64,000 nt of DNA from Neisseriaceae bacterium (GCA_027489245.1 JAIYAC010000008.1:1-64000); one strand, 5' to 3'. Counted from the first letter of the stretch, positions 52,041 through 62,583 are shown. Notes: generated by a model from the letters alone, not told the origin. Numbers and translations: made by a program.

Positions 52041-52530
52041 CCTGATGCTTGCGCTGGCACTCGGTACCGTATGCACCCCTGCATTCGCCGAAAAAGCCGA
52101 CAGCAGCAAACCTATCGAAGTAAATGCCGACAGCGCATCGCTGGACCAAAAACAGGGTATCAACGTGTTTGAGGGCAATGTCATCATTACCCAAGGTACC
52201 CTGAGCCTGCGTGCGCAAAAAACCGTTGCCACACAAGACGCCAACCGCCGCCAGAAGCTGCAAGCTACCGGCAGCCCGGTGTACTTCCGCCAAAAACTGG
52301 ACGGCCAGGCTGAATATGTAGACGGCCAGGCCAGCCGCGTGGACTACGACTCGGCCAGCAATACTGTCGTACTGACCGGCAAGGCACAGGTCAAGCGCGG
52401 CAAGGATGTCGTCACCGGCGAACAGATTACCTACAACACCGCCACCGAGATTTATCAGGTGAAAGGCCAGGGCGGCAGCAATACAGCCGGCCGCGTCACC
52501 ATTATTCTTCAGCCGCAGGAAAAACCATGA
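52030..52530 (+). CDS. lptA: LPS periplasmic bridge protein LptA
   Basis: A 166-residue protein with a cleavable signal peptide ([20 protein letters not shown]) and the OstA/LptA beta-jellyroll: [25 protein letters not shown] and [25 protein letters not shown]. It oligomerises to carry LPS across the periplasm. It overlaps lptB by 4 bp. Confidence 0.95.
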   Translation: MRHSLMLALALGTVCTPAFAEKADSSKPIEVNADSASLDQKQGINVFEGNVIITQGTLSLRAQKTVATQDANRRQKLQATGSPVYFRQKLDGQAEYVDGQASRVDYDSASNTVVLTGKAQVKRGKDVVTGEQITYNTATEIYQVKGQGGSNTAGRVTIILQPQEKP

Positions 52531-53255
52531 GCCAAAGCCGGCTGAGCATCCAGCACCTGAAGAAAACCTTCAAGAAACGTACCGTGGTGCGTGACGTGTC
52601 CATGGACATCGCCAGCGGTGAGGTCATCGGCCTGCTCGGCCCCAACGGTGCAGGCAAAACCACCAGCTTTTACATGGTGGTAGGGCTGGTGGCCGCCGAA
52701 GCCGGTGAAATCACCCTCAACGGCGAAGTGATCACCCACCTGCCCATCCACAAACGTGCCCGGCTGGGCCTGGGTTACCTGCCGCAGGAAGCGTCCATCT
52801 TCCGCAAGATGACCGTAGAGGAAAACATCCAGGCCGTGCTGGAAGTCGCCGGCCTGTCCGGCGAAGCACTGGCCAATGAGCTGCAGCTGCTACTGGACGA
52901 CCTGAACATCGGCCACCTGCGCGAAACCAATGCCATGGCCCTGTCTGGTGGCGAGCGCCGCCGCGTGGAAATTGCCCGCGTACTGGCCACCAAGCCGCGC
53001 TTCATCCTGCTGGATGAACCCTTTGCCGGCGTCGACCCGATTGCCGTGATCGACATTCAGAAAATTATCTCTTTCCTGAAAGAGCGCGGCATCGGCGTGC
53101 TGATTACCGACCACAATGTGCGCGAAACGCTGCGCATCTGCGACCGCGCTTATATTATTTCCGAAGGCCGCGTACTGGCTTCCGGCCTGCCAGACGAATT
53201 GGTCAATAACGAACAGGTTCGCCAGGTTTACCTGGGCGAGCATTTCCACCTGTAA
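52527..53255 (+). CDS. lptB: LPS export ABC transporter ATPase LptB
   Basis: A 242-residue ABC ATPase that powers LPS extraction by LptFG (not in this window). Walker A is [15 protein letters not shown], the signature [14 protein letters not shown], Walker [14 protein letters not shown] and the H-loop [10 protein letters not shown]. rpoN begins 5 bp later, the widely conserved order. Confidence 0.97.
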   Translation: MSQSRLSIQHLKKTFKKRTVVRDVSMDIASGEVIGLLGPNGAGKTTSFYMVVGLVAAEAGEITLNGEVITHLPIHKRARLGLGYLPQEASIFRKMTVEENIQAVLEVAGLSGEALANELQLLLDDLNIGHLRETNAMALSGGERRRVEIARVLATKPRFILLDEPFAGVDPIAVIDIQKIISFLKERGIGVLITDHNVRETLRICDRAYIISEGRVLASGLPDELVNNEQVRQVYLGEHFHL

Positions 53256-53260
53256 GCGAA

Positions 53261-54664
53261 ATGAAACAGACTCTCCAGCTCAAAGTCAGCCAGCAGCTTA
53301 CCCTGACCCCGCAACTGCAGCAGTCCATCAAACTGCTGCAAATGTCCACACTGGATCTATCCAGCGAACTGGAGCGCTACCTGCTGGAAAACCCGCTACT
53401 GGAACGCAGCGACGGCAGCGATAGCCCACCGGCAGAAGGTGACGCCCCGGCAACCCAGGAAAGCAGCAACGACACCGCAGAAGACCGCCAGCAAGACAGC
53501 ATGGAGCTGACTGACTGGGGCAGCGGTAGTGGTGGCGGCAGCCACGATGGCGACGACGAGTTCGACCCCATTCTCAATGCCCCCTGCCGCCCCACCCTGC
53601 GCGAGCATCTCACGGCGCAAATGAGGGAAACCCAGCTAGGCCGCCGCGATAGCGCCCTGCTGGCCTTGCTGATTGACGAGCTGGACGACGACGGCTACCT
53701 GCAAACCCCGCTGGAAGACGTAGCGGCCGAACTGCCGCTAGAGCTGGATGTTGAAGCCGAAGAACTGGAAACCCTGCGCAAGCTCATGATGCAATTTGAG
53801 CCCATGGGCATAGGCAGCCGCGACCTGGGGGAATTCCTGGCGCTGCAGCTGGGCAACCTGCCGGCGCACACGCCCTCGCTCCCCCTGGCACGCAAGCTGG
53901 CAGGCGAACACCTGGCACTACTGGGCAGCCGTGACTACACCCGGCTGAAGAAAATCCTGGGGGTGGGCGAAGCCGAATTACGCGCGGCGCATAGTCTTAT
54001 TGCCACGCTGAGACCCCGGCCCACCAGTGGTTTTGACCAGGGTGAGACACATTATGTCGCGCCGGATATCCATGTAGTACGCCGTGGCGGGCGCTGGGTA
54101 GCCCAGCTTAACCGGGGCTCGCTGCCAAAACTTCAAGTAAATCAGCTGTATGCAAACATGCTGCAGCAACGGGACAATAGCCATAACCTTTCCGGCCAAC
54201 TGCAAGAGGCCAGATGGCTGGTAAAAAACATTCAGCAACGGTTTGACACCATCCTGAAAGTGTCGGAATCTATAGTTGAAAGGCAGCAAGCGTTCTTTGA
54301 ACACGGTGAAGTGGCCATGCGCCCGCTGATATTGCGAGACATCGCAGATGAGCTGGGTTTGCATGAATCCACCATTTCCAGGGTGACTACCCAGAAGTAC
54401 CTGCTGTGCAGCAGGGGCTTGTTCGAGCTGAAATACTTCTTTGGTAATGCGCTGGAAACGGATAGTGGCGGCGAGTGTTCTGCCACAGCCATCAAGGCGC
54501 TGATACGCCAGATCATCGATAGCGAAGACGGCAAAAAACCGCTATCGGACAGCGCCATCGCCGACAAGCTCACGGCACAGGGTATTCAGGTTGCCAGACG
54601 TACGGTTGCCAAGTATCGTGAAGCTATGCAGATTCCGCCAGTTAGCCTTCGCAAGGCCTTATAG
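53261..54664 (+). CDS. rpoN: RNA polymerase sigma-54 factor
   Basis: A 467-residue alternative sigma factor that needs AAA+ activators. Region I is the Gln/Leu-rich [26 protein letters not shown]. An acidic region II spans about residues 45-105. The core-binding domain follows, then the HTH, and the RpoN box [12 protein letters not shown] near the C-terminus. It probably shares a transcript with lptB. Confidence 0.97.
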   Translation: MKQTLQLKVSQQLTLTPQLQQSIKLLQMSTLDLSSELERYLLENPLLERSDGSDSPPAEGDAPATQESSNDTAEDRQQDSMELTDWGSGSGGGSHDGDDEFDPILNAPCRPTLREHLTAQMRETQLGRRDSALLALLIDELDDDGYLQTPLEDVAAELPLELDVEAEELETLRKLMMQFEPMGIGSRDLGEFLALQLGNLPAHTPSLPLARKLAGEHLALLGSRDYTRLKKILGVGEAELRAAHSLIATLRPRPTSGFDQGETHYVAPDIHVVRRGGRWVAQLNRGSLPKLQVNQLYANMLQQRDNSHNLSGQLQEARWLVKNIQQRFDTILKVSESIVERQQAFFEHGEVAMRPLILRDIADELGLHESTISRVTTQKYLLCSRGLFELKYFFGNALETDSGGECSATAIKALIRQIIDSEDGKKPLSDSAIADKLTAQGIQVARRTVAKYREAMQIPPVSLRKAL

Positions 54665-54723
54665 AAGTGCCAAAACACCGGTGCGGCCAGCCCGACCGCA
54701 CTGTTAACAGAAGGAGTCAGGGT

Positions 54724-55044
54724 ATGAACCTCAAAATTACCGGTCTACACCTCGAAGTTACCCCATCGATTCGCGAATACATCGAGAGCAAACTAGAACG
54801 CATCACCCGCCACGTAGATAATGTCATTGGCGTTAACGTGACGCTGTCGGTTGATAAACTGGTACAAAAAGCGGAGGTCAACGTTCATCTGGCAGGCAAA
54901 GACATTCATGTCGAATCGGAAGAAGCCGATATGTACGCTGCCATCGACACACTGATGGATAAACTGGACCGTCAGGTATTGAAGTTCAAGGAAAAACAGG
55001 GTGAACACCGGGTTAACGCCCAACAGGTCAACGCCACCCTGTAA
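54724..55044 (+). CDS. hpf: Ribosome hibernation promoting factor (short form)
   Basis: A 106-residue protein of the HPF/YfiA family that makes 100S ribosome dimers in stationary phase. I chose ATG at [27 protein letters not shown], preceded by AAGGAGT; the ORF track adds 19 residues. It lies downstream of rpoN, the classical place of this gene, and has a clear terminator after it. Confidence 0.95.
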   Translation: MNLKITGLHLEVTPSIREYIESKLERITRHVDNVIGVNVTLSVDKLVQKAEVNVHLAGKDIHVESEEADMYAAIDTLMDKLDRQVLKFKEKQGEHRVNAQQVNATL

Positions 55045-55062
55045 GGCACGATGATGCACAAC

Positions 55063-55088
55063 ACGGGAGCCAGCAGGCTCCCGTTTTT
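55063..55088 (+). terminator. Terminator after hpf
   Basis: ACGGGAGCC, loop AGCA, GGCTCCCGTTTTT. It closes the kdsD-hpf transcription unit. Confidence 0.9.
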
Positions 55089-55385
55089 GTTTTCCTGCCG
55101 CAGCATGACCATTTTTTTACCTGTCGCACTGATTTCAATGCTGCGCCGTGTACCAAACAGGGCAAAATGCGCATGCCCCTATTTGGCGCACCAAGCCAGA
55201 CTGTGCCATGCACCAAAGCAGCTGGCCTAATGTTTCAAGCAGTACCCGCAGCCTACCCCGCCCCAGCGCGTACCGGGTGTTTGGCCTGCGGCACTTATCC
55301 GGCCCAGGCGGGTCCTATCCTGCCCTATTGCAAACAGCCGACTCGGCGTAGAATGGCCGACGGTTTTTTCCGGCAAATGTAAATC
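55089..55385. other. Intergenic region before ptsN
   Basis: About 300 bp without a credible gene. It should hold the ptsN promoter. TTGCAA (55328) and TAGAAT (55349) are 15 bp apart, a poor but possible pair 32 bp before the start codon. No uptake-like word is present. Confidence 0.45.
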
Positions 55386-55844
55386 ATGAGCTTGATTGGC
55401 AAGATTCTTCCGCAGCACAACGTGCTGGCGGATGTAGACGTATCCAGCAAGAAACGCCTGTTCGAACAGGTAGGCCTGATGGTTGAAAACAGCCATGGCA
55501 TTGCCCGCAGCGACATCTTTGACAGCCTGTTTGCCCGCGAAAAGCTGGGCTCCACCGGGCTGGGCCAGGGTGTAGCCATACCACATGGCCGGGTAAAGGG
55601 CTTGAAAGAAGCCACCGGCGTGTTTATCCGCCTGGCCAGCCCTATCCCGTTCGACTCACCCGATGGCAAGCCGGTCAACCTGCTGTTTGTCCTGCTGGTG
55701 CCCGAGCAGGCTACCGACCTGCACTTGCAGGTACTGTCCGAGTTGGCCCAGCTGTTTTCCAGCCGTAGCCTGCGCGAGAAAATGGCCAGTTGCGACGCTG
55801 TAACCCTGCACGAGTTACTCACCGGAAACGCCCCCCATGCCTAA
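55386..55844 (+). CDS. ptsN: Nitrogen-PTS EIIA protein
   Basis: A 152-residue EIIA-Ntr phosphocarrier. The phosphorylated histidine is in [12 protein letters not shown]. It regulates K+ transport and other processes and does not carry a sugar permease domain. It overlaps hprK by 8 bp; no HPr or EI-Ntr gene is in the window. Confidence 0.95.
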   Translation: MSLIGKILPQHNVLADVDVSSKKRLFEQVGLMVENSHGIARSDIFDSLFAREKLGSTGLGQGVAIPHGRVKGLKEATGVFIRLASPIPFDSPDGKPVNLLFVLLVPEQATDLHLQVLSELAQLFSSRSLREKMASCDAVTLHELLTGNAPHA

Positions 55845-56793
55845 TATCAGTGTGCGCCGCCTGTATCAGGACAACCAGCACAAGCTGAGCCTGAGCTGGG
55901 TGGCCAGCCGTGCCGGCTCTGACAACCTGATTTCCAACGAAGAACAGCGGCCAACCCAGGCGCTGGTAGGCCACCTGAACTTTATCCACCCCAACCGGGT
56001 GCAGGTACTGGGTCTGGCCGAGGTGGAATACCTGAACAAGCTGGAGCAAGCCGCTGCGCGTACCGCGCTGGACCAGCTGTTTCACAAGACCATGGCCGTG
56101 GTGATCGTGGCCAATGGCCAGCCCGTGCCCAAGCTGCTGCACGACTACTGCCAGACGCACAATGTGCCGCTGATGAGCACCCCGCTGGAAAGCCCCTACC
56201 TGATGGACGTGCTGCGCATTTACCTGGCGCGCGCCCTGGCTGTATCCACGGTGATGCACGGCGTGTTTCTGGATGTGCTGGAAATCGGCGTGCTGATCAT
56301 GGGCGACTCGGCCATGGGTAAAAGCGAGCTGGCACTGGAGCTGATCTCGCGTGGCCATGGCCTGGTAGCCGATGATGCGGTAGAGCTATACCGTATCGGC
56401 CCGGAAACCCTGGAAGGGCGCTGCCCGCCCCTGCTACGCGACTTTCTGGAAGTACGCGGCCTGGGCATCCTGAATATCCGTACCATCTTTGGCGAAACGG
56501 CTGTGCGCCCCAAAAAGGTCCTGAAGCTCATCATCCATCTGATGAAAGCCAACGACCAGGCCATGCAGGCGCTGGACCGGCTGAATATCCAGTCCGAGAC
56601 ACAAGACATACTCGGCGTCACCGTGCGCAAGGTCGTGCTACCTGTAGCCGCTGGCCGCAACCTGGCCGTACTGGTAGAAGCTGCCGTGCGTAACTACATC
56701 CTACAGCTACGCGGCATAGATAGCACCCGCGAGTTCATCGACCGCCATACCAACCTGCTACGGGACCAGGAACATGCAGCTGATTCTGATTAG
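55837..56793 (+). CDS. hprK: HPr kinase/phosphorylase
   Basis: A 318-residue bifunctional enzyme that phosphorylates and dephosphorylates HPr on serine. The P-loop is [16 protein letters not shown], and [17 protein letters not shown] is the family signature. In betaproteobacteria it usually serves regulatory PTS branches. It overlaps rapZ by 20 bp. Confidence 0.96.
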   Translation: MPNISVRRLYQDNQHKLSLSWVASRAGSDNLISNEEQRPTQALVGHLNFIHPNRVQVLGLAEVEYLNKLEQAAARTALDQLFHKTMAVVIVANGQPVPKLLHDYCQTHNVPLMSTPLESPYLMDVLRIYLARALAVSTVMHGVFLDVLEIGVLIMGDSAMGKSELALELISRGHGLVADDAVELYRIGPETLEGRCPPLLRDFLEVRGLGILNIRTIFGETAVRPKKVLKLIIHLMKANDQAMQALDRLNIQSETQDILGVTVRKVVLPVAAGRNLAVLVEAAVRNYILQLRGIDSTREFIDRHTNLLRDQEHAADSD

Positions 56794-57625
56794 TGGCCTG
56801 TCCGGCTCTGGCAAGTCCGTGGCACTGCGCGTGCTGGAAGACAGCGGCTACTACTGCGTAGACAACCTGCCACCGAGCATGCTGGCTGACGCCATCGCGC
56901 TATACCACGAACACGGCCATAGCCAGATTGCCATTAGCGTGGATACCCGCTCGGCACCGACCCTGGCCGCCCTGCCCGATGCCATCAAGGCGCTGCGCGC
57001 ACTGGACATCGATGTGCGGCTGCTGTACCTGGAAGCCAGTACCGACATCCTGGTCAAGCGCTTTTCCGAAACGCGCCGCCGCCACCCCTTGTCCAATGGC
57101 AACCTCACGGTAGAAGAATGCATCCGCCTGGAGCGCGAGATGCTGGAGCACGTGGGCGAGCTGGGCCATCGTATCGACACCAGCCATCTGTCGGCCAATG
57201 CGCTGCGCGGCTACGTGAAGCTGCTGGCCGGTGCAGACAGCAGCCGCATGACCGTGGTGTTCGAGTCGTTCGGCTTCAAACACGGCATTCCGCTGGATGC
57301 CGACTTTGTGTTTGACGTGCGTTGCCTGCCCAACCCCTACTACGAAGAAACCTTGCGCCCGCTGACCGGCCGTGACCAAGCCATCTGCGACTTTTTTGCC
57401 GGCGAACCCGAAGTCCAGCAAATGGAAGAAGACATCCGGCAGTTTATTGCCACCTGGCTGCCGCGCTTCAAACAGGACAACCGTAGCTACGTCACCATCG
57501 CCATCGGCTGTACCGGCGGGCAGCACCGCTCGGTTTACCTGACCGAACGGCTAGCGGCCAGCTTTGCCGACGAGCAGGTGCTGATTCGCCACCGACAGCT
57601 GGGTGGCCGCAGCGGCGACCACTAG
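56774..57625 (+). CDS. rapZ: RNase adapter protein RapZ
   Basis: A 283-residue protein with the P-loop [28 protein letters not shown] and the C-terminal [24 protein letters not shown]. RapZ guides RNase E to GlmZ in enteric bacteria and binds glucosamine 6-phosphate; partner RNAs in this group are not known to me. The next gene starts 2 bp later. Confidence 0.96.
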   Translation: MQLILISGLSGSGKSVALRVLEDSGYYCVDNLPPSMLADAIALYHEHGHSQIAISVDTRSAPTLAALPDAIKALRALDIDVRLLYLEASTDILVKRFSETRRRHPLSNGNLTVEECIRLEREMLEHVGELGHRIDTSHLSANALRGYVKLLAGADSSRMTVVFESFGFKHGIPLDADFVFDVRCLPNPYYEETLRPLTGRDQAICDFFAGEPEVQQMEEDIRQFIATWLPRFKQDNRSYVTIAIGCTGGQHRSVYLTERLAASFADEQVLIRHRQLGGRSGDH

Positions 57626-57627
57626 CC

Positions 57628-57999
57628 ATGCGCCTGGCCCTGTTCAAGGCCGGTGACCTGCTGATCGCCACCCTGCTGGCCGCAAGCTGCTTCGGCAGCT
57701 TTTATTTTCTGTGGTACCAGCGCGGCCAGGCCAGCCATGTACTGCTCTATCAGCATGGCCAGCTGGTAAAGCGCTGGCCGCTGCGGCTGGATAGCCAGTT
57801 TGCCCTGCACGGCCCGCTGGGGGCCACGCTGGTGGAAATACGCCAAGGGCGCGCACGCATCGCGGCCGACCCCAGCCCCCGCCAGTACTGCGTGCAGCAG
57901 GGCTGGCTAAGCCGCCCGGGCAGTACCGCCCTGTGCCTGCCCAACCGTACAGCCATCACCCTGGAAGGCGATAGCGGCCATGACTCACTGGCGTTCTGA
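57628..57999 (+). CDS. NusG domain II-containing protein
   Basis: A 123-residue protein with one N-terminal membrane anchor (AGDLLIATLLAASCFGSFYFL) and a small beta-barrel domain (LVEIRQGRARIAADPSPRQYCVQQGWLSRPGSTALCLPNR), the NusG_II domain. Such proteins are typically encoded beside Gx transporters, as here; the exact role is unknown. It overlaps the next gene by 20 bp. Confidence 0.85.
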   Translation: MRLALFKAGDLLIATLLAASCFGSFYFLWYQRGQASHVLLYQHGQLVKRWPLRLDSQFALHGPLGATLVEIRQGRARIAADPSPRQYCVQQGWLSRPGSTALCLPNRTAITLEGDSGHDSLAF

Positions 58000-58522
58000 C
58001 CCACCACATGCCACGGCCCATGACCTGCAGCTGGCCCGGCTGGCGGCAATTGGCCTGGCGCTGTCGCTGCTGGAAAGCGCCATCCCCTCGCCGCTACCCG
58101 GCATCAAACCCGGCCTGGCCAACATCGTTACCCTGATTGCCCTGCACCAGCTCGGCTGGCGAGCCGCCGCGTGGGTAAGCCTGCTGCGTATCGTAGGGGC
58201 AGGAGTGCTGCTGGGCAGCCTGTTTACCCCCGGTTTTTGGCTCAGTCTGGCCGGCGGCACCGGCAGCTTGCTGATGCTGGGGCTGGCTAGCCGGCTGCCT
58301 GTGCGCTATTTCAGCTTGCTCAGCCACAGCATGCTGGCCGGCATGGCCCATCTTGCGGGACAATTGCTGCTGGCGCGGCTCTGGCTCATCCCCCACGATG
58401 GGGTCTGGCAGCTGCTGCCCCCTTTAATGCTTAGCAGCCTGCTGGCCAGTATGGCCACCGGCCTGCTCACCCTGACACTGCTGGAGCAACACCCCTCATG
58501 CCAAGCCAAACCATTACCGTAG
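57980..58522 (+). CDS. Gx transporter family protein
   Basis: A 180-residue integral membrane protein with about five to six helices: LAAIGLALSLLESAIPSPLPGIKPGLANIVTLIAL and GWRAAAWVSLLRIVGAGVLLGSLFTPGFWLSLAGG. The family is often annotated as heptaprenyl diphosphate synthase component I, but the S-component-like fold points to a small-molecule transporter. It overlaps ubiX by 25 bp, which suggests coupled translation and perhaps a linked function. Confidence 0.85.
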   Translation: MTHWRSDPPHATAHDLQLARLAAIGLALSLLESAIPSPLPGIKPGLANIVTLIALHQLGWRAAAWVSLLRIVGAGVLLGSLFTPGFWLSLAGGTGSLLMLGLASRLPVRYFSLLSHSMLAGMAHLAGQLLLARLWLIPHDGVWQLLPPLMLSSLLASMATGLLTLTLLEQHPSCQAKPLP

Positions 58523-59112
58523 CCCTCACCGGCGCCTCCGGCCTGCCCTACGGCCTGCGCCTGATCGAGTGCCTGCTCGCTGCCGGTGTCCGCGTGTGGG
58601 TGCTGTACTCCCAGACGGCCCAGGTGGTCGCCCAGCAGGAAATGAACCTGACCCTGCCATCGCGCCCGGCTGCCTTTCAGGCCTGGCTGGAGGCGCAATA
58701 CCAGCCGGCAGAGGGCCTGCTGCGCGTGTACGGGCGCGAAGAATGGTTTGCCCCGCCGGCATCAGGCTCCAATCCGGCCGACGCCATGGTGGTATGCCCC
58801 TGCTCCATGGGCACCCTGGCCGCCATTGCGGCAGGCAGCAGCGACAACCTGATCGAGCGTGCCGCCGATGTCAGCATCAAGGAGCAGCGCAAGCTGGTGC
58901 TGGTACCGCGTGAGGCACCGCTATCGGCCATTCATCTGGAAAACATGCTGAAGCTCGCCCGCCTGGGCGTGTGCATCCTGCCGCCCAGCCCCGGCTTCTA
59001 CACCCACCCGCAAAGCGTGCAAGACATGGTGGACTTTGTCGTGGCGCGCATCATGGACCAAGTCGGCGTGGCACATACCCTGCTGCCACGCTGGGGAGAA
59101 GAACGCGCATGA
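58498..59112 (+). CDS. ubiX: Flavin prenyltransferase UbiX
   Basis: A 204-residue flavoprotein that attaches a dimethylallyl group to FMN to make prenyl-FMN, the cofactor of UbiD decarboxylase in ubiquinone synthesis. VALTGASGLPYGLRLIECLLAAG is the flavin-binding start. CPCSMGTLAAIAAGSSDNLIERAADV and LVLVPREAPLSAIHLENMLKL are diagnostic. It overlaps nnr by 4 bp (ATGA). Confidence 0.96.
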   Translation: MPSQTITVALTGASGLPYGLRLIECLLAAGVRVWVLYSQTAQVVAQQEMNLTLPSRPAAFQAWLEAQYQPAEGLLRVYGREEWFAPPASGSNPADAMVVCPCSMGTLAAIAAGSSDNLIERAADVSIKEQRKLVLVPREAPLSAIHLENMLKLARLGVCILPPSPGFYTHPQSVQDMVDFVVARIMDQVGVAHTLLPRWGEERA

Positions 59113-60587
59113 ACAGCCCCGAACACAGCCTGCTAGCCCTGCCAGCCTTACGCCAGCTGGAGCAGCAAGCAGACGCCGCCGGCCTAGCGCTGATGCAGCG
59201 CGCCGCGCAAGCCATTGCCCAGTGGTGCCAGGCACATATCCCGCCCGGCGCTGCCATTATGGTCGCCGCCGGCCCCGGCAATAATGGTGGCGACGCCATT
59301 CTGGCTGCCTGCCTGCTCAAAGAAGCAGGCTATCAGGTAGACGTATTGCTGCCCGAGCCGCGGGTGAATCATGCAGTAGAGGCGGCATTGCAGCGCTGGC
59401 AGGCACTAGGTGGCAGCGTGCGGCCAACTCTGGGCGATGCACAGCCTGCCTGGCTGCTGGATGGCCTGTTTGGCGTGGGCCTGAGCCGGCCACTGGGCGG
59501 GGCATGGCTGCACCTGATTCGCCGCCTGAATGCCCTGCCCTGCCCCAAGCTGGCTATCGATATCCCCAGCGGCCTGGACGCCTGGACCGGCCAGCCACGC
59601 GGCGCCGCCCTGCGTGCCAGCCACACCCTGAGCCTGCTCGGCCCCAAGCCCGGCCTGTACACCGCACAGGGCCGCGACTACTGCGGCCAAACCAGCGTAG
59701 ACCTGCTGGATTGCCCGCCAGGCTACTACCCGCCTGCCAGCGGCAGTATCGCCGTGCCCTCGGCCCAGCCACTATGGCGCCGGCACAGCAGCCACAAAGG
59801 CAGCTACGGCAACGTCAGCATCATTGGTGGCGCACGCGGCATGAGCGGCGCCGCCATTCTGGCAGGCCGTGCCGCGCTGGCACTGGGTGCCGGCAAAGTG
59901 TTTGTGCACACGCAAGACGCCCTGCTGCTGGACCCGGCCACGCCCGAGCTGATGCTGCGCCCCTGGCAAGACGGCATCCATGTCCCTGCGGCCAACGTCA
60001 TGCTGATCGGCCCCGGCCTGGGCCTGAGCGACCAGGCCCACCAGACACTGGCTGCCCTGCTGCTGCACGACAACACCCTGGTGCTGGACGCCGATGCCCT
60101 GAACCTGCTGGCGGCGGATAGCCAGCTACAGGCGCGTTTGCGCCAGCGTAGCCACCCGGTATTGCTAACGCCCCACCCCACTGAAGCCGCCCGTCTGCTG
60201 GACTGCAGTACCGAGCAGGTGCAGGCTGACCGTATCGCCGCCGCCCAGCAGCTGGCACAGCAGTTTGCCTGCACCGTCTTGCTCAAAGGCAGTGGCACGC
60301 TGCTGGCCACCAGCGGCCAACCTTTCCGCCTGCTGACCCATGGCAGCCCGGCGCTGGCTGTAGCAGGCCAGGGGGACCTGCTGGGCGGCGCCATCTGCGC
60401 CCTGCTGGCGCAAGGCATGCCCCTGCTGGATGCCGCCCATCTGGCGGCCGACCTGCATGCCTGCGCCGGTGAACAATACGAAGCGGCACAAGGTGGCCCC
60501 ATCGGATTAAGCGCCACCACCACCCTGCAGCTGATGACCCATGAACTGAACCAGCGCCTGAAACAGGCAGGAGCCCCCGCATTTTGA
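59109..60587 (+). CDS. nnr: Bifunctional NAD(P)H-hydrate epimerase/dehydratase
   Basis: A 492-residue nicotinamide-nucleotide repair enzyme. The start MNSPEHSLLALPALRQLEQQA was chosen because it gives a 4-bp overlap with ubiX; the ORF track adds 46 residues read out of ubiX. The N-terminal epimerase has VAAGPGNNGGDAILAA and AIDIPSGLDAWTG. The C-terminal dehydratase has GNVSIIGGARGMSGAAILAGRAAL and LTPHPTEAARLL. The usual GTGDVLxG motif reads GQGDLLGG here, a small deviation at the nucleotide-binding loop. Confidence 0.92.
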   Translation: MNSPEHSLLALPALRQLEQQADAAGLALMQRAAQAIAQWCQAHIPPGAAIMVAAGPGNNGGDAILAACLLKEAGYQVDVLLPEPRVNHAVEAALQRWQALGGSVRPTLGDAQPAWLLDGLFGVGLSRPLGGAWLHLIRRLNALPCPKLAIDIPSGLDAWTGQPRGAALRASHTLSLLGPKPGLYTAQGRDYCGQTSVDLLDCPPGYYPPASGSIAVPSAQPLWRRHSSHKGSYGNVSIIGGARGMSGAAILAGRAALALGAGKVFVHTQDALLLDPATPELMLRPWQDGIHVPAANVMLIGPGLGLSDQAHQTLAALLLHDNTLVLDADALNLLAADSQLQARLRQRSHPVLLTPHPTEAARLLDCSTEQVQADRIAAAQQLAQQFACTVLLKGSGTLLATSGQPFRLLTHGSPALAVAGQGDLLGGAICALLAQGMPLLDAAHLAADLHACAGEQYEAAQGGPIGLSATTTLQLMTHELNQRLKQAGAPAF

Positions 60588-61483
60588 CTTCGCAACACAA
60601 AGCTTACGTATTTGGTTTATCCGCCGTACTCGCCTGGTCCACCGTGGCCAGCGCCTTCAAACTCAGCCTGGCCCACCTGAGCCCGGCACAGCTGGTGCTA
60701 TACGCCAGCGTGTTTTCGCTGCTGTCGCTGCTGGCCATTCTGGGCTGGCAGGGTCGGCTGGCCAGCCTGCCGGCAGCCCTGCGCCAGCACTGGCGCCGTT
60801 CGGCCATCCTGGGCGCGGTGAACCCTTTCGCCTATTACCTGATCCTGTTCCAGGCCTACGACCTGCTACCCGCGCAGGAAGCCCAGGCCATCAACTACAC
60901 CTGGGCGCTGACCATGACGCTGCTGGCGGTACCGGTACTGGGGCAAAAGCTGAAGCTGCAAGACAGCCTGGCGGCACTGGTGTGCTATAGCGGCGTGCTG
61001 ACCATCGCCACCCGTGGCGCGCCGCTGGCGCTGAATTTCAGCAACCTGGGCGGCGTCGGCTTTGCCCTGCTGTCTACCCTGCTGTGGGCGGGCTACTGGC
61101 TGTTTAATGCCAAAGATGAGCGCGAGCCGGTAATGGGGCTGACACTGAACTTCCTGCTGTCTCTGCCACTGACGCTGATCTGGTGCGCCGCCACCGGTGA
61201 ACTGACCCCGGTAGCGTGGCAAGGCATAGCGGGTGCAGCCTATGTGGGCGCACTGGAAATGGGCTTTACCTTTGTGCTGTGGCTGTCGGCCATGAAGCTC
61301 ACCAGCAGCACGGCGCGCATCGCCAACCTGATTTTCCTGTCGCCCATGCTGTCGCTGGTGCTGATCAGCACCCTGCTGGGCGAGCCCATCCTGCCCAGCA
61401 CCCTCACCGGCCTGGGCTTGATCCTGGGCGGGCTGCTACTGCAAAAGCTGCCTATCCCCGGCCTGCGCCCGGCGCGCGCCTGA
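60584..61483 (+). CDS. DMT-superfamily (EamA) transporter
   Basis: A 299-residue protein with about ten membrane segments in two EamA repeats. The first repeat begins AYVFGLSAVLAWSTVASAFKLSL and the second GGVGFALLSTLLWAGYWLFNAKDE. The start is a TTG that overlaps the nnr stop codon (TTGA). The substrate is unknown; many relatives export amino acids or metabolites. It is followed by a paired-word terminator. Confidence 0.87.
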   Translation: MTSQHKAYVFGLSAVLAWSTVASAFKLSLAHLSPAQLVLYASVFSLLSLLAILGWQGRLASLPAALRQHWRRSAILGAVNPFAYYLILFQAYDLLPAQEAQAINYTWALTMTLLAVPVLGQKLKLQDSLAALVCYSGVLTIATRGAPLALNFSNLGGVGFALLSTLLWAGYWLFNAKDEREPVMGLTLNFLLSLPLTLIWCAATGELTPVAWQGIAGAAYVGALEMGFTFVLWLSAMKLTSSTARIANLIFLSPMLSLVLISTLLGEPILPSTLTGLGLILGGLLLQKLPIPGLRPARA

Positions 61484-61511
61484 GCCGCAGCCTGCGCCAG
61501 CGTGCCATAAG

Positions 61512-61547
61512 AAAAGCGGCCAACCTTGATCAGGTTGGCCGCTTTTT
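61512..61547. terminator. Terminator built from two inverted uptake-like words
   Basis: AAAAGCGGCCAACCT and AGGTTGGCCGCTTTT pair over TGATC and end in T5. Here the words face outwards compared with the other paired terminators. It lies between the convergent EamA and ispH genes. Confidence 0.92.
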
Positions 61548-61564
61548 CACACCGCTAGCGTCAA

Positions 61565-62509
61565 TCAGGCAGCAGGCTTGCTATCACGCAGGCCGGGTGG
61601 CAGCGCAAAGGTAATGTGCTCTTCTACCCCGTTCAGCTCGCTGACTTGCTCGGCACCAAACGCTTTGATCTGCTCGATCACCGCCTGTACCAGTACCTCG
61701 GGCGCACTGGCGCCGGCGGTCACGCCCACGCGCTGCTTGCCGTCGAACCACGCCGCCTGCAACAGGCTGGCGTTGTCTACCATATAGGCGTCCACGCCTT
61801 TCAGTGCCGCCACTTCGCGCAGGCGGTTGGAGTTGGAGCTGTTGGGCGACCCCACCACCACCACGATATCGCACTCGTCGGCCAGCACCTTCACCGCGTC
61901 CTGGCGGTTTTGCGTGGCGTAGCAGATGTCGTCTTTCTTCGGGCTGTGGATAGCCGGGAAGCGGGCTTTCAGCGCGGTAATGATGTCGCGGGTTTCGTCT
62001 ACCGACAGCGTGGTCTGGCTCACGTAAGACAGCGCCGTCGGGTTGGCCACCTGCAGCGTCGCCACATCGTCCACTGACTCCACCAGGTACATGCGGCTAT
62101 TCACCTGCCCCATGGTGCCTTCCACCTCGGGGTGGCCCTTGTGGCCGATCATGATGATTTCCATCTCGGCCTGGTGCATGCGTTTTACTTCTACGTGCAC
62201 CTTGGTCACCAGCGGGCAGGTGGCGTCGTATACGGTCAGGCCCAGCGCTTCGGCTTCCTGGCGTACCGATAACGGCACCCCGTGCGCCGAGTAGATCAGC
62301 GTGCTGCCAGCGGGCACATCTTTCAGCTCTTCGATGAAGATGGCGCCTTTGGCGCGCAGGTTATCCACCACAAAACGGTTATGGACCACTTCGTGCCGCA
62401 CATAGATGGGCGCGCCGTATTTTTCCAGTGCCCGCTCGACGATGGCGATGGCACGGTCCACCCCGGCACAGAAGCCGCGCGGGTTGGCCAGCATGATGGT
62501 CTTCGTCAT
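61565..62509 (-). CDS. ispH: 4-hydroxy-3-methylbut-2-enyl diphosphate reductase
   Basis: A 314-residue [4Fe-4S] enzyme, the last step of the MEP isoprenoid pathway, producing IPP and DMAPP. The three cluster cysteines are in [25 protein letters not shown] and [19 protein letters not shown]-like [12 protein letters not shown] and the active-site EGTMGQ are present. The last gene of ileS-lspA-ispH. Confidence 0.97.
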   Translation of the reverse strand: MTKTIMLANPRGFCAGVDRAIAIVERALEKYGAPIYVRHEVVHNRFVVDNLRAKGAIFIEELKDVPAGSTLIYSAHGVPLSVRQEAEALGLTVYDATCPLVTKVHVEVKRMHQAEMEIIMIGHKGHPEVEGTMGQVNSRMYLVESVDDVATLQVANPTALSYVSQTTLSVDETRDIITALKARFPAIHSPKKDDICYATQNRQDAVKVLADECDIVVVVGSPNSSNSNRLREVAALKGVDAYMVDNASLLQAAWFDGKQRVGVTAGASAPEVLVQAVIEQIKAFGAEQVSELNGVEEHITFALPPGLRDSKPAA

Positions 62510-62555
62510 CGGTAATCCTTTTCATGAAAGGGGCCGCCTGAGGCGACCCGTCAGC

Positions 62556-62583
62556 CCAGGTTGGCCGCATGCGGCCAACCTGG
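62556..62583. repeat. Perfect 28-bp palindrome of two uptake-like words
   Basis: CCAGGTTGGCCGCA is followed directly by its own reverse complement, with no spacer. It lies immediately after the lspA stop codon, in the lspA-ispH gap. Without a T tract it is more likely a cruciform or message-stabilising hairpin than a terminator. Confidence 0.9.
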
